Positions 11,270-24,200 of a stretch of 64,000 bases of DNA are shown here, piece after piece. The notes under the pieces were generated by a model that saw only the letters and a list, made by a program, of their open reading frames with translations, made no database searches and was not told where the DNA came from. The stretch's first letter is position 1. Each line of letters opens with the position of its first letter. The stretch is from Malania oleifera. Lineage: Eukaryota > Streptophyta > Magnoliopsida > Santalales > Ximeniaceae. A program made the translations under genes and the position numbers. Where the stretch lies: NCBI RefSeq assembly GCF_029873635.1, contig NC_080425.1:38753390-38817389 (forward strand), written 5' to 3'.

Positions 11270-11435
11270 TTATGCAATAAAATAACATCATAAAAATCTC
11301 ATCATTTCTCATTATGAAACATGTAATAAAATAGTATTATAAAAATCTCATCTTTATTCATTATAAAACATGTAATAAATATAACATCATAAAAATCTCA
11401 TCCTTACTCATTTATTTAATATGTAATAAAATAAG
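11270..11435. repeat. Three tandem copies of a unit of about 55 bp in LTR
   Basis: The core 'AACATCATAAAAATCTCATC-TT-CTCATTAT-AAACATGTAATAAA' recurs three times with small changes. Confidence 0.75.
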
Positions 11436-11539
11436 CTCATGTCACACGATTTGGGTGCTAATAATTATTTATTTTTAATAGAATATTATAATGTTGTAAA
11501 TTACCCAAGAGAATTATAATATTTCTTTAACAAAATAAA

Positions 11540-11765
11540 CTCAAGTATACTCATAAAAAACTGAAATAATCAAATCAACGTACTTTAATTTAACTCAAGT
11601 ATATTTAATAAAAAGCAGATATAATCAAATCCACGTACTTTAATTTAACTCAGGTAAATTTAATAAAAAGCGGATATAATCAGTCCACACACTTTAATTT
11701 AACTCCGGTATATTTAATAAAAAACGGATATATTTATAAAAAGCCGATATAATCCAACCCACATA
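11540..11765. repeat. Four to five tandem copies of a unit of about 58 bp in LTR
   Basis: The core 'GATATAATCAAATCCACGTACTTTAATTTAACTCAGGTATATTTAATAAAAAGC' recurs, losing parts in the last copies. Related units occur at 1618-1760. Confidence 0.8.
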
Positions 11766-12341
11766 CACTGATCTACTCCTTTAAAATGTTTAAAGATGAA
11801 TTTTTATCTTTAAAAATAAGATTACAAAAAGTGGGAGAGTGAGAATTTTAAGTGTATAAAAATTCTCTTTCCATCACAAAATCTTTCTCTCACTTTTCCT
11901 TCACTTCCTCTTTGAAGATTTTTTATGAAAATGAATTGGGAAACTCTCCTATTTATAGACAATTGGGAGAGGGGTATTATTCTAATTTTGTAAGGGACGT
12001 ATGAAATTTCTTGCTTAAACTTTAATTTGAAGGGGGGTTGCCAATTTGATTTTGATTTACTGGTCAAAATTTAATAAAAAGGTGAGGGTAACCAGAATTG
12101 GTGGGAGGGGTGAAGATGATTATCAAATTTGAAATTGAATAAGGGAGGGAGTACGTGGATGCATGCATGCAAGTAGGGAGAGAGATTTTATCTTTTTTAT
12201 AGTTAAAATTAATTAGGGGGATACTTTAGTGGAATTTGAAAAAGGGTGGGGAGAAGGAGAAGCAATTTGGATTTGAAATGGGGAATTCAATTTGTGAAAT
12301 TGAATTGGGGATGATTTGTCAGCTTGCTGCCAACATCCCAT

Positions 12342-12344
<3 letters not shown>

Positions 12345-12396
<52 letters not shown>
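12345..12396. repeat. (TA)n microsatellite, about 26 units
   Basis: A pure TA run near the start of the gypsy C LTR, followed by ATT- and TTTA-rich sequence up to 12490. Open frames across it are artefacts. Confidence 0.95.
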
Positions 12397-12403
<7 letters not shown>

Positions 12404-12505
12404 TTTATTATATTATTCATTTATTTATTATTATTATTATATTGTTTTCATTTATTTATTTATTTATTTATATTTTATTTTATTTCTTATTTTTGAATTA
12501 TTACA

Positions 12506-15500
12506 TCTTCCCCTCCTTATAACAATTTTGTCCTCAAATTTTACTAAATATAATTCTAATTAAAATATATTGATTAAGTACATTGTATAGTGTCAAGCTT
12601 AAATCTGGCCTCCCAACGTTGAAAAGATGAGAGTATTTCTGACGTATTTTCTCTTCTAGTTCCCACGATGCTTCCTCAATAACATGGTTGCGTTTGAGCA
12701 CTTTTAAAAATGAATTTTCTTGGTACGCAATTCATGAACTTTGCTGTCTAAAATCTGGACTGGTTATTCTTCATATGATAAAATGTCGTTGACTTCTAAT
12801 GACTCATAACTTATAACATGAGAAGAGTCTAGAGTATATTTCTTTAGCATTGAAATGTGAAACACATCATCAATTTCTTGGCTCCATGGGTCACACCCAG
12901 TTTTGATAATGACAAATACTCTTGGTATTTAACGTTTGCCAAAGTTTGTGTACAGGACCATATTAGGAAGATCAAATTGATGACACATGAAAGCAAAACA
13001 TGAAGACCCTGAAGACTTTAAATTGTATTGTCAATTTATTTTATGTAATATGGGTCTGTAATAGTAATTAGGTATACGGTCTGTAATAATCTTTGCATGT
13101 CATGCATGTAGGTCTTGTAAGCTCAAATGACTGTAGAATGACCATAGGGGCTGAATGACTCTAGGGTACCATTCGGTCAACCGACACCGGATTTTTGGGA
13201 TTATCTCAAAATGACCTCGATAAAGACCCTAGTATGACCTTAGGTCCCAACACTCACACAATATCATATAATATATAGGAGTGTTTTCTATGCTGAAATT
13301 GAACATAATTAGGAAAATTGAGAGAGCTCAGGCGACCGAACCCTTGGAGTACAAAACTCCTCGGACGCCCGAATGTTGACAAGTCAACATGTTGACCAAG
13401 CTTTCGGACATCTGAATTAAAATGTGCTTATCTTCCTCAGGCGCCCAAATGCCTTGAAAGGAACTTTTCACCAACTTGGGCGATTGACCCTTTTTAGTTC
13501 AAAAAGAGCCCCCTAGGACTAGGCACCTGAAGTCTTGAACAAAGGCTACTGACTTTGATTCGGGTTGCCAAATCATAACTCGAGCAACCGAACCTATTTA
13601 AAACGCTTTTATAAATGTTTCTATTCAGGCGACCGAACCAAGGTTCAGCACCCGAATCTTGCCAAGTTAAAATTAATTTAACTGAGGTAAAATTAGGTTA
13701 AGTTGGGTTAAATGTGCTTAAGCCTTTTTGAAATTTTCTAATAATACCCAATAGGTCCCAAATAGTTATATTTTTTACCTTGTTTATAAATTGGGGTTCA
13801 TTTGTGAGGATTAGAGAGAGATTAGCCAAAATAATTAGCAAAAATCTTCTCTATCTCAAAATCCCATTTTGCTCAAAATACTCTCAAATATTTATTCCTT
13901 TGATACATCTTGATATTGTGAGAGTTAATTGAGTGGTCTTGTGTTTATTAGATAGTGCTAATACTCCCATTTGATTGATTGATTGTTATACTTTTCTTGG
14001 GGAGTTTTAGCTTAAGTTTGTCCCACAGATTTTGATATTATAAATCTTGTGCTGGGATAAACTAAGTAAGCTTAGGATATTTGCATTATTATTGCAAGTG
14101 TCCAATAGTTTGGATTTTTGTTGTGCAAATATTTCTCAAACAAGCAAAACATTTTCAAACTAGTATTGTGCGCATTTCATTGAGGAAAATCTACTTGAAC
14201 TAGTTTGATTATCATTTTCATATCTTAGAAATATTGATTTTCTACTGAACTGTGCTTTGTTTAGATTCCAAGATACTGCTTGTTTTGAATACTCTTGAGC
14301 ATATCATTGATTATACCATATTGAGTGTTGTTAGCACAACCATTTGCATGACTGAGCTAACATGACCTACATTGTTGATGTGTATGTGATTGATTGAGTA
14401 TACTGCGCGTATTTGGGTACATATCTACTTTACATGAAAGTATAATCACTTTACCATCTGATTGAGTAATTACAGTTGTATTTCCAGGCGTGGCCTGAGG
14501 GGGTTTGATCTAACTCAGAAGGATCTGGTTGGGGTCAACCCTGTGAATTTGACCTAGGGCCTTCTTCACCCCGCAAGGAGAGTTTGTAAAGGTTGAGGTC
14601 AACCTTATGCTAATTGACTTGGCTATAATCGGTGCCACTTCAACCTTTAAGTGAGCAATTAGTGGAATCCTCAGGCTTGTGAGTTAGAGGCGGGGTCGTA
14701 GGCACAGTTGGTCGAACCCCGATAACATATCGTCTGTGCATTTATTTTCGCAATTTACATTTCTGTACGTGTATGTTATAATGTAAATGTTGCGTATGAT
14801 TTAATTTTCACGTTATATTTATCTACGCATATTGGAACTGCATAGACAGACCCTAGGTTGTGAATGTACTGTTGCTATTTAGGTTAAACCTAGGAATAAG
14901 TTTTAAAATTCCAATTCACCCCCCCCTCTTAGGAATACACCAAAGCTAACACAATTTTTGATAATGTAGGAGGTAGGGCTACTCTGTAAGTGACTAGACC
15001 AATCCTTTCCAGTATCTCAAATGAAACGATATACTTGAGGCTTAACTTATCCTTCTTCCCAAACCTCATAATTCCTTTCATTAGAGCAATCTTTAGAAAT
15101 ATATTATCCCCCACTTCAAGCTCTAACTCTCGTCGACGAGTATCAGCATAACTTTTTTTTTTTTTTTCAACTTTGAGCTGTTATTATTTTATCCCATATG
15201 AGTTTAATCTTCTTAGAGGTTCTCTGTATAATCTCTAGCCCCAAAAGTCGTCGTTCACCAACCTTATCCCAATATAATGGGGATTGGCACTTCTAACCAT
15301 ATAATGCTTCATAAGGTGTTATTTATATACTTGATTGATAGCTGTTATTGTAGGCAAACTCAATCAAAGGCAAGTACTAAATCCAACTTCCTTTGAAATC
15401 CAACACACATGCTCTTAGCATATCCTCCAATATCTGAATTGTTTTCTCCGATTGTCGATGTCTTTGAGGATAAAATGTTGTACTAAAAGTAAGTCAAGAT

Positions 15501-17582
15501 CCCAAAGCTTTTTGTAAACTCTTCCAAAATTAAGATGTGAATCGTGGATCTCAGTCTGATACGATGGATATTGGTGCGCCATGCATTCTAACTACCTCTT
15601 AAACAAATAACTCTGTAAGCTTATTCATAAAGTAGTTAATGTTAATTGGAATAAAATGAGCAGTTTTTGTTAAATGATCAACAACTACCCAAATGACAAT
15701 TTGCCCATTGAGTGTTGGCGGTAACCCTATCATAAAATCCATAGAAATGTGCTCTCATTTCCACTCAAGAATGTGGAGTCTACTGGTCTCTAATGTTCAG
15801 ACTTCACTTGTTGACAAGTAAGAGACCATTCTATGAATTGTGTAATCTCTCATTTCATGTTATTCCACCATAAAGATTCTTGCAAGTCCCGATGCATCTT
15901 TGTGCTTCCCAGATGCACCGTATAAAGAAATCGATGAGCTTATTCCAAAATTGTTCTTTTAATATCTTCATCATTGGACACACACAATCTGGTTTAAAAT
16001 CTCAAAACCTCATCATCTAAAATATCAAAATTCGCATTCAGTTCATTTTGTACCTTACCTATAATCTTCATCAATTCTGCATCTTTCATCTGTGTAGCCT
16101 TAATTTTTTCTAGTAAGGTCGGTTGGATTACTAGACTAGCAATGAGAGTCTGATGATTTCTCTCCACTATTTTAACACCAAAATTTTCAAGATCTTATGA
16201 TTTAATGTTGAGTCATCATTGCTGAGATTGATGTATTCAATGACTTCCGACTTAAGGCATTTGTTACCACGTTGACTTTTCCAAGGTGGTAGTTGATAAT
16301 GCAATTAAAGTTTTTGATAAGTTCTAACCATCTCTTTTGTAAACTTTTATGGTTTGTAAAAATCTCGCATCTTTCACCATATAAATAATGTCTCCAGATC
16401 TTTAGTGCAAACACCACAACTGCCAGTTCCAAATCGTGCGTAGGATAATTCTTCTTGTACTCCTTGAGTTGTCGAGAAGCATATGCAATGGCCTTTCCAT
16501 ATTGCATTAATATGCACCCAAGCCCTTTCCAAGAGGTATCACTGTAAATCACAAAACCACCTCCTCCTAAAGGAATTGTCAGCACTAGCGTGGTGATGAG
16601 CCATTGCTTAAATTCCTAAAAGCTTCTCTTACATTCATCAATCCATTCGAACTTAACATTATTTCTTGTCAACGTCGTTAGTGGGACTGACCTAAGAAAC
16701 TCCTCATCTCGTGAATATTCTTTGGTCTCGCTTAATCTACTATGTCTTTATCTTACTTAGATCCACATAAATGCCATATTTGGATACCGCGTGTCCTAAG
16801 AATGCAACTTTCTCCAGTTAGAACTCACATTTCTTAAGTTTGGCATATAATTTCTTTTCTCTTAGAACTTGGAGTATTAGCCTCAAATGGTTCTCATATT
16901 CCTCTGGACTCTTTGAATAAATCAAGATATTATCAATAAAGACCATAACAAATTGATCTAGATATTCATAAAAGACCCTGTTCATAAGGTCCATAAATGC
17001 AATAGGGGCATTGGTCAATTCGAATGGCGTGACTAAGAATTCGTAATGGCTATATCTAGCTCTAAATGCAATTTTTGGAACATCCTTTGACTTGATTTTC
17101 AATTGATGGTACCCTGATCGAAGATCGATCTTAGAAAAGACTTGTGTTCTTTGGAGTTGATCAAACAAGTCATCTATGTGAAGTAGTGAGTACTTATTCT
17201 TAATCGTCACATTGTTTATCTCCCAATAATCAATACACATCCTCATCAACTCGTCTTTCTTTTTAATAAATAGAACTAGTGCTCCCTATTGTGACACACT
17301 GGGTCTAATGAAACCTTTATCCAACAACTCCTGTAATTGCTCTTTCAATTTTTTTAATTCTACTATTGTCATTCTATATGGAGTTTTAGAAATCGGTACC
17401 GTTCCTGGAAGTAGGTCAATAACTAATTCAATTTCGTGATCGGGGGATAACCCAGGTAAGTCATCAGGAAATACATCCGAGAATTCTCTTACTATTGGGA
17501 TATCCTCAAGTTTTAATTCTTTCTTTGGTGCCTCTATTACATATGTTAGGTATTCCTGACATCCATCCAAAAATAACCTCAA
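12506..17582 (-). mobile_element. Ty3/gypsy element C, chromovirus-like pol, 5' truncated
   Basis: Reading down the - strand, 17582-17286 carries the 'VREFSDVFPDDLPGL' linker and the start of RT. 17249-16818 is RT ('[19 protein letters not shown]', '[15 protein letters not shown]', '[16 protein letters not shown]'; the second catalytic Asp has become Asn). 16585-16202 is RNase H ('[13 protein letters not shown]'). About 16000-15130 holds the decayed integrase ('CQQVK' and 'STFLWIL'-like segments). 15114-14960 is the 'MRFGKKDKLS..YI..FEILERIG' C-terminal region. After a 2.08 kb insertion the frame resumes at 12870 ('DDVFHISMLKKY') and runs to the polypurine tract at 12506-12520. Gag, protease and 5' LTR are missing. 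Confidence 0.9.
12876..14951 (-). mobile_element. Solo LTR inserted in gypsy C
   Basis: The 2.08 kb block splits the conserved 'KIDDVFHIS' segment of the host integrase. CAATT is found on both sides (12871-12875 and 14952-14956), a 5-bp target duplication. On the - strand the block starts TGTTAGC and ends CCAAGA, i.e. TG...GA, one change from the TG...CA of LTRs. It has no coding capacity and carries a 'CCCCCCCCTCTTAGG' end. It also has several 'CAGGCGACCGAACC'-like units at 13328, 13428, 13488 and 13627. A related copy occurs at about 35480-38900 in the opposite orientation. Confidence 0.7.
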
Positions 17583-17885
17583 TGCTAGACAATATGGAGA
17601 GAGTTATAAATTATTTGGAGAATGAGAATTGTAAAAGGTTAGAAGACTATTGATATTATACACTAATCAAGTGAAATGTCAAGAAATGACATTCAATTTT
17701 GGCTTTTTTGGGATGAATGTGAAATTACAAATTTTGAGAATGTATTTTAAAACTATCATGATATTATCTTTAATGCTTTAGAGCAATAATTTAATTTAAT
17801 TTAGCGTCCTGGTGATAGATGAACAGTTTTTTTAAATATATTTTTCATGGAAAAATTATTTCTCTCTGTTTTTAAAAATTAACTT
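17583..17885. other. Unassigned boundary sequence
   Basis: Gypsy C ends abruptly at about 17582. This AT-rich stretch before the exon-like block has no recognisable motif and could hold the promoter of that block, but no clear TATA box stands out. Confidence 0.3.
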
Positions 17886-17899
17886 GTGGTGTGGGTAAT

Positions 17900-18160
17900 G
17901 CTCCTATTAAGGAAAGAGAAGTATGTGTCCTCCATCGACGTTTGTAAGCACAGTGCGCCTTCCGCCACTAGTTTTATTCCGCTTCCTGTGAAGTGCTCAC
18001 CCACTGGGTTTCTCGAAACTCGAAAGCTCGAAGATTGGCGAAGCCCGCATGTTGAAAAGAAAACGTATGTCAGAGCTCTCCATGCCTGTGACCTCAGACA
18101 ACGAGCAGATCTAGATCCCTCCGTGAGCTCTCAAGAATCGCAGCCTCTATCTTCGTCTCA
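17900..18160 (+). other. Exon-like block, possible 5' UTR exon of the CGR gene
   Basis: The block is clearly richer in GC than its surroundings and ends in CTCAG|GTAGCT at 18160-18161, a good splice donor followed by pyrimidine-rich sequence. The 174-residue frame through it (17886-18410) runs across the donor and matches no family I know, so a leader exon is more likely than a protein. The next same-strand acceptor that lacks a partner is at 39688-39689, 21 nt before the CGR start codon. The interval between is almost all transposon. The link is inference; the block could also belong to a lost gene. Confidence 0.35.
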
Positions 18161-18639
18161 GGTAGCTTTCCTACAACTTCTCGCATTTCTTTTCGTGAAC
18201 CTCTTCGCTTTCGTCTCGTCTTTCTATGCCATCTTCTCTCCATTCATTAACGGTATCATTTTTTTCATATTGAGGATGTTGCCAAAACTTGATGCGGCTA
18301 CCAGAATGCCCTTTCTTTTTGTGTGCTTGATTGAATTTTTAGTTTTTTGCAGTTCTCTTTCTCAATTCCATTTGGTTGGATTAGCGCTAATTACTGCTGC
18401 AACATATTGATTTGGTGATTGTTCGCCAAAATTTTCTTTGTATGTGGACCTTACTTCAAGCATTGTTCATTAGTTTGTGCAAGTTCCCATGTTCAATTAG
18501 TAGTTACCGGAAAGGGAAACGGCCAAAATGTTTTAGCGGAATGGCGAGGCTGGTATACACGGGGTTATGATTGCTGTTACTTTGTCATGGTCAGAAACAG
18601 ATATTGGATTCTACCAGTTCTGGTTTCTTCTAAGCAATA

Positions 18640-18830
18640 TTACTTCACTGAGCTGTGTGGTGGTTTTGCTAGTGATGTTTAGTAGGTTAGATTGGTTGTT
18701 GTTAGTTGACTCTGTGTTGGTTATTGTTAGTTGTTGCTAGTTACTCTGTTTCTTATAAAAGGAAGAGGATAGAGGAGTAAGGACGGTTGGTCCATTTCCA
18801 TTTGCACTACTTGAACTTTGCATGGGAATA
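18640..18830 (+). mobile_element. 5' LTR part of gypsy element A
   Basis: The sequence from 'CACTGAGCTGTGTGG' through repeated 'GGTTATTGTTAGTTGTT' units to 'TTATAAAAGGAAGAGGATAG' is matched in order by 35120-35260, on the far side of the element. The TATAAAA at about 18757 would be the LTR promoter. Exact LTR edges could not be set, and the right end is uncertain. Confidence 0.6.
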
Positions 18831-19690
18831 GCAGACGAGGTACTGTGTGAGAGATTGATGTTGTCATCAACCCCTTCGTCATCTATGGGACTGTTGTATT
18901 CCGTCTCCATTTGCACTACTTGAACTCTGCATGGGAGTAACAGATGAGGTATTGTAGATTAATGTTGTCATCAACCCCTTCATCATCTGTGGGGGTTTCA
19001 GGTTCTAGCTAGGCAGAGCAGGCACATAATCTACTTCATACATATAATCTAGAAGATCTAGGTTTAAAGCAGATGAAGATCCGGGATAAGAGTTGAGGGA
19101 TGGGGATAGAGCACTCTCCACCATCAAATGGTTTATAGACTTTAGAACCAGTAGAAATGGATATGTCATCTTTTCCAAAGATGATCTAATTCAAGCAAAA
19201 GATCCTCCTGCAGGGGCAGCTTCTAAGGTGCCCTTGATTGTTTGAAGGCCATGGAAGGCTATGTTACCCTCTGCTCCGGTCTAGGTACTAGTTGACAAAT
19301 CCTTAAGGTAGCTGTACTGGTGTGCTCTTTGTGCATCATCTAAATTATTTTAATTCTCTTTCATCTCTGGGGACACAATTGGTGCCCATGTGACTGCTTT
19401 AGAGATCAAGATGAGGGCATGATGAAGAATGGGCTGAAAGATTTTAATCATTGCCCTTTGGAAGATGGACGAGGCCACACAGAAGCGGTGAAATCACTTA
19501 AAAGGATGGCCATATGATTAATCATCCATTATGATGGCAAGTGTTGATCTTGGTGCTTCTTCTTGATGTTGACATAGAAAGCCTTGCAAGCCCATTGTGA
19601 CTAGTATAATTCTCGATTGAATTTTTTGCTCTTTTTCTTCTTTTCCTCCATATTCATCTCACTCATACTTGATTATGTTTCACTGGAAAT
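18831..19690 (+). mobile_element. Gypsy A LTR end and leader, unassigned detail
   Basis: It contains two diverged copies of 'CCATTTGCACTACTTGAACT-TGCATGGGA-TA-CAGA-GAGGTA' (about 18796-18850 and 18906-18950). Each is followed by 'TGTTGTCATCAACCCCTTC-TCATC', a direct repeat of about 110 bp. The remainder precedes gag and has no clear primer site. Confidence 0.45.
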
Positions 19691-20830
19691 GGGACATTTA
19701 ATGGCAAAAGGCACAAGATTCAAGGTTCTAAAGGCGTAATCAAGAAGCCTAAATCTAGCTTTCAGGAAATATTTCATCTGCAATTTGAAACCATAACAAA
19801 GTTTTATGAGTTCAAAAAATTTCAGGATGAAAGTATTAAATGAATTGAGGAATTGTTTGATGTGATAAGAGATGGATTCAGATAGGATGGTTTCCAATTT
19901 TTGTCAAAATAAATTAGTAATGGAGGGCAATGTTCAAATCAAGAAAAGGGATTGGTGCCCAATCCTAAAGAGCTCAAAGCAGGAGAGACTAAATTGGGAG
20001 GTTCTTTGAAGCCCATAGGTGGATTCTTATGTTTTTGAAGAAGAAAATCCAAGGTGATGTGTTAAAAAATGTCAAAAATATTGCCTAATCAATTACGTTC
20101 TTGAGAATGGAAAAGTAGGAATTGTTAGAAGGAAGATAAGATATTTGGTATCCAGGGTTCATGATAGATAAATCTCTATGTTCTTTGGATGAATTTATAG
20201 CACCAATTTTGTAAAAGGGTTGAGCAAACTGATTATGAAGACATGGTATTGGAATTCAATAAACTGCTATAAGCTGACACTGTTGTAAGTTATCAAGAAA
20301 GATTTGAAGAGCTGAAATCCTTGACGATCATTACAAATCCAAGTTTGTCAAAATATTATTTTGTATTAAGTTTATTGAGTGGATTTAAGGAGCAAATTAG
20401 GCACATGATATGTATGTGCGGTGAACATTTCTACATGAACTATTGACTAGCTATTGAAATTTCCCATGTACAAGAATCAACTTTAGAAGCTATGTCAAAA
20501 AAGGTTAATCTAACCGTAGAAACCTTGTTAATTCCTCATTTCCTGCTACTTCAAACCCATCTAAAAAAGTTTCAAATGTCAGGATTTCCATTTTCCTCAA
20601 ATGCTCCACAGACTCAGCTGCATCCTCAACCATAGGTTGCATTAGAAACATAGAGGAGAACCAAATTCTATGATTATTCAAAGTTAAATCCTCTAATTCT
20701 ATGGTCAATACAACTGAATCTCAGATTAAAAGGCAACTAGGATTGTATTTAATATGTGGGGATAAGCATGTACTCGGTCACATGTGCAAAAATCGACTGT
20801 TAAACAATTTTTCTGCTAATAAAATGAACA
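19690..20830 (+). mobile_element. Gypsy A gag with zinc knuckle, decayed
   Basis: A gag core is readable at 20215-20510: 'TDYEDMVLEFNKLL', then 'YQERFEELKSLTI', then 'YFVLSLLSGFKEQIRHMI', matching the retrotransposon gag family. A CCHC knuckle follows near 20750-20795 ('CGDKHVLGHMC'). Stops and frameshifts are frequent. Confidence 0.8.
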
Positions 20831-20929
20831 TTTAGGAAAAACATTTTAGGAGAACCTGGAAAAGTTTGGAGCAGAGGAAATGGAAAGAAATTTGAGTTTT
20901 TTTGATTTGTGCTTTAGCTGGATGAGTGA

Positions 20930-21210
20930 CTCAGAAATTTGAAAGTAGGAGGATTATTAAAAGAGGGCCTATTTCAATTTTTCTTGTCAGTGGCTGTACG
21001 CACAGTTTCTTAGACCCAACTTACCAAACTGAACCATCAACTCCACTCAAGGTGATTCTAGCTCATGGAAATACTATCCATTGTTGTGCTAAGTGCCAAT
21101 TGGCCTGTTTGAACATGGAAACAATGGACATCATAATTGATATCATGATTCTTCAACTAGATAATGTGACGTGCAAGAATATCACGCATGCTAGTACATG
21201 CTGCTGAAAT
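20930..21210 (+). mobile_element. Gypsy A protease with lost catalytic Asp
   Basis: The frame carries 'KRGPISIFLVSGCTHSFLD' near 20955-21015. In active gypsy proteases the matching segment is 'DSG-THSF', so the catalytic Asp is Val here. The match continues to 'LDNV' near 21165, where the reading ends at an insertion or rearrangement. Confidence 0.8.
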
Positions 21211-24200
21211 AAACAAATACACATGTGCAAATCAGGATTCAACCATGTTCGATTACAAAATTGATGTATATAAGAACTATGAGTTGATTTTTGTAACCTA
21301 GTCGATTTTCTTTAGTCTTTTCTAATTGCACAAGCGCTCAACCTTAAAGTGTATCTATATGGGGCAATGACAACCAAAGAAGTTCTCTTGAACGCACAGT
21401 CCACTCATAGTCCTGGAGGTGCTATGGGGTGCTGAACTAGCGCTAGCTCATGGCCATCTCATGTGGGCTTTATAATGACGAGAGAGAAAGAGAGAGACAG
21501 CAAATGGGTGGTCCCGCCCTTGGTCCTCATTGACCCTGATTCTCCTCAAGATTTCACATCTTCTCCTTATTTCTTACTTTATGCATCTCATGTGTGCTTT
21601 TTTTTTTTTTTTTGGATAAAGAAAAGCAAAATTATGAAAAGAGACAAAGAGTTTGCCACCTAAAGGAGCGAAAAAATCCTCAAAAAGAGGAAAAAACCAA
21701 CAAAAGGAAAAACAAAGGAAAAAAAGTAAAATTTAATAAGAATACCCCATTTTAACCCTTTCATGGAATTAGCAGAAAACTGCAAATTTGCTAGTTCTTG
21801 TTGGCCTTTCTTCCCCTTTCTTTTTTACCACCATTCAACTGAACTTCTTTTCTTCTTGTGTTGGACAGCCAAAAGCTCATCTTGTGCATCTATTCTTGAG
21901 ATTCTAAATCCTTCTCATTATCTCCTCTATAGGTGAGGGCAAAATCCTTGCCTCACGCACTGCCCTTTATGCATACTGTCTTCTTTAAAAATAGGAACAC
22001 CCTCCGAGCTTTCAATCAGAGATGGTGGCAAAGAAAATATGTCCCCAAGTAAGTTGAATGAATCATAAGCATATTTATATTATGAACCTCGTCCATAAAC
22101 CATTGTCACAAGCAAATGCATAGCACCAGGACTCCCATCATGCAACACATTGCCCATTTCTTTATTTCATGAGGACAACCACCACTCTTGCTAACCTTCT
22201 CATTTGAATTGAACTTTTGAACAGTCAGAGATTTGACAATATACAAATTCCTTTTAGCATTTCTTAAAGATTTTTGTCAACATCCCATCATAATTATGTT
22301 GTTTCTTTTAAAAAAATTCATTGCAGTGCCCATTATACTCTAATATGATGAGATTAGAGCTTTTACCCTTACCACTAGCCTTACCACTATCCTTGCATCA
22401 TGGTCGCCTGCGTTTCTGGATACAACTTTGAAGCGTAAGCTAAATTGCCAAAATTACCTAGAGTGCCAATGCCTTTTACCAAATCCTGCCCATCCAGGCC
22501 CACTTGATAGAGGTGCACCCAACCTCTCCTCTAGCTGTGAATCAACCGTTGTACGAAGACATGATTGCCCGATTGCCTGCTTGCCTTTGAACTTTGTTTT
22601 TTAGCCTAATTTTTGTCATTAGAAACCTCATCACGAGAACGGGCCTCTCCACCATTATAGACCCCCAATCCCTTTCCTTAGCCCTCATTCAATTTCTCAC
22701 CTATTGGTTGGGCTTGTTTTGGCTGTAATGAGTTGACTAAAGAATTGGGCTGCTCATCAATCTATCCTTCATTACTGAAAACCTGACCCAAGTGCAGAAT
22801 AATGTTAATTATCCTTGGTCTAGCCTGCTCTAAGGCTGGTCCAACTCCCTTCGTTTGGGAATCCCCAATTTCGCCCAACACTATCATATACTAAGCTAGA
22901 GGCCCATGAATCTCAGGTCCATCTATAGGTTTTTTCATAGATGATTTGCTCGTAGATAAATCAACCTCAAAATGAGCGGTCACCATCACTTTTTTGCTTT
23001 GATCACATGAAGTGGTGGTTAACATTGATCATATTAGGGGTTTTCTCAACTTACTCGCCAAATGTCAGAACATCAAGCCATCAATGACCCTCTATATTAG
23101 ACGTTGACTAGATTTCCAATTTTTGAATTTCCTTCCAATCCACAATTGATCTAAGATTGCTAGAAAGCACATATACTAATACAAGACACGATACCAACAT
23201 GTTGATACGACAATTTCAAAAAAAAAAAAAAAAATGAGGATATGATGTGGCAAGCATATGTTAATTAATATAGATTATTTATTTAGGCATGCTTTTCCCT
23301 TTAGATGACAAATAATGTGGTAGTTTTAATTTAAAATGAAATATGAGCACCATTTATACAAAATTATCAATTACACATTTTATGAACTACACTTACACAA
23401 TCATCAACTACATTTGTATTATAAAGTATTAGTCCAACGAAAAAAAAACTAAGGGCATAGCTAATGGCGGGCAATGGGCATGGCTCATCAAGATTTTTTT
23501 TCAAAAAACAAAACAAACATAAATTAAGGATGTTTAACTTGTGATGGCTAAAGAGAGAGGGAATTTTGAGGGCTGGGGGATCTAGCGGTGCTTTACAAGG
23601 CTGGCGCAATGGCACTAGGGCTCCAAAGTCCAACCACTCCATTGTCAAAGAACCTCGACTCTCAATTTCTCGACTTCTCCAAATTTTTGTTTTTGGGATC
23701 TTGTTAACAGAATTGAAGGGGGCAACAAAGCACATTGTTTGGTGCAAGAAGTGTGCTGTAGGTGTCCTTGCCATTTCAGGAAGTGTCTCAGCCATGTCCA
23801 AAAGTTAAAATAAATTAATTAATCTCTGACATGTGTCAAATACATGTCGGGGAGTGTTGGGCAGGTGTCAGTATCTGAAACGTGTCATACACTGACTCTT
23901 TATGCTTCCAGTAGTGTTTGTGTTTCCTAATTTGAGAATTATGAATTGAAACCTAACTTTTGCCATCTAAGCACTTCAAATAAAAAATAGAATAACACTT
24001 CCCATTTACCTGTAGACTTGCATCAAGAACCTACTCACCCAAGTGGGCTGAACCATTGCACAATAATGGGATCATAGTTGACCTACTCACAGGAGTAGGT
24101 TGAACCATCATGCAATGATGGATCATGGTTTTAAATAGCACACATTGCGTATTGGTTGCGAGTTTTATGGGAAGAAAAAGTTGCGAAATGTTACATGGCG

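Larger units (their letters stand above)
10223..12505 (-). mobile_element. Complete 3' LTR (2.28 kb) of gypsy element C
   Basis: On the - strand it begins TGTAATAATTC at 12505, immediately after the polypurine tract, and ends GGGGTGCGACA at 10223, giving TGT...ACA termini. The 5 bp outside the left edge are ATAAT (10218-10222), the likely insertion duplication; the partner is not visible because the other end of the element is truncated. The LTR contains several microsatellites and two families of short tandem repeats. It shares units with the fragment at 1612-2437. Confidence 0.8.

Noticed and set aside
12316-12563. Two frames of 68 and 79 residues
   Set aside because: Translation of a TA microsatellite and T-rich LTR sequence.
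17886-18410. 174-residue frame as a protein-coding gene
   Set aside because: It crosses a strong splice donor and has no family match; a leader exon is more likely.
23367-23801. 144-residue - strand frame
   Set aside because: No recognisable domain, and overlapping frames on both strands in a transposon-rich interval; kept only as unassigned sequence.
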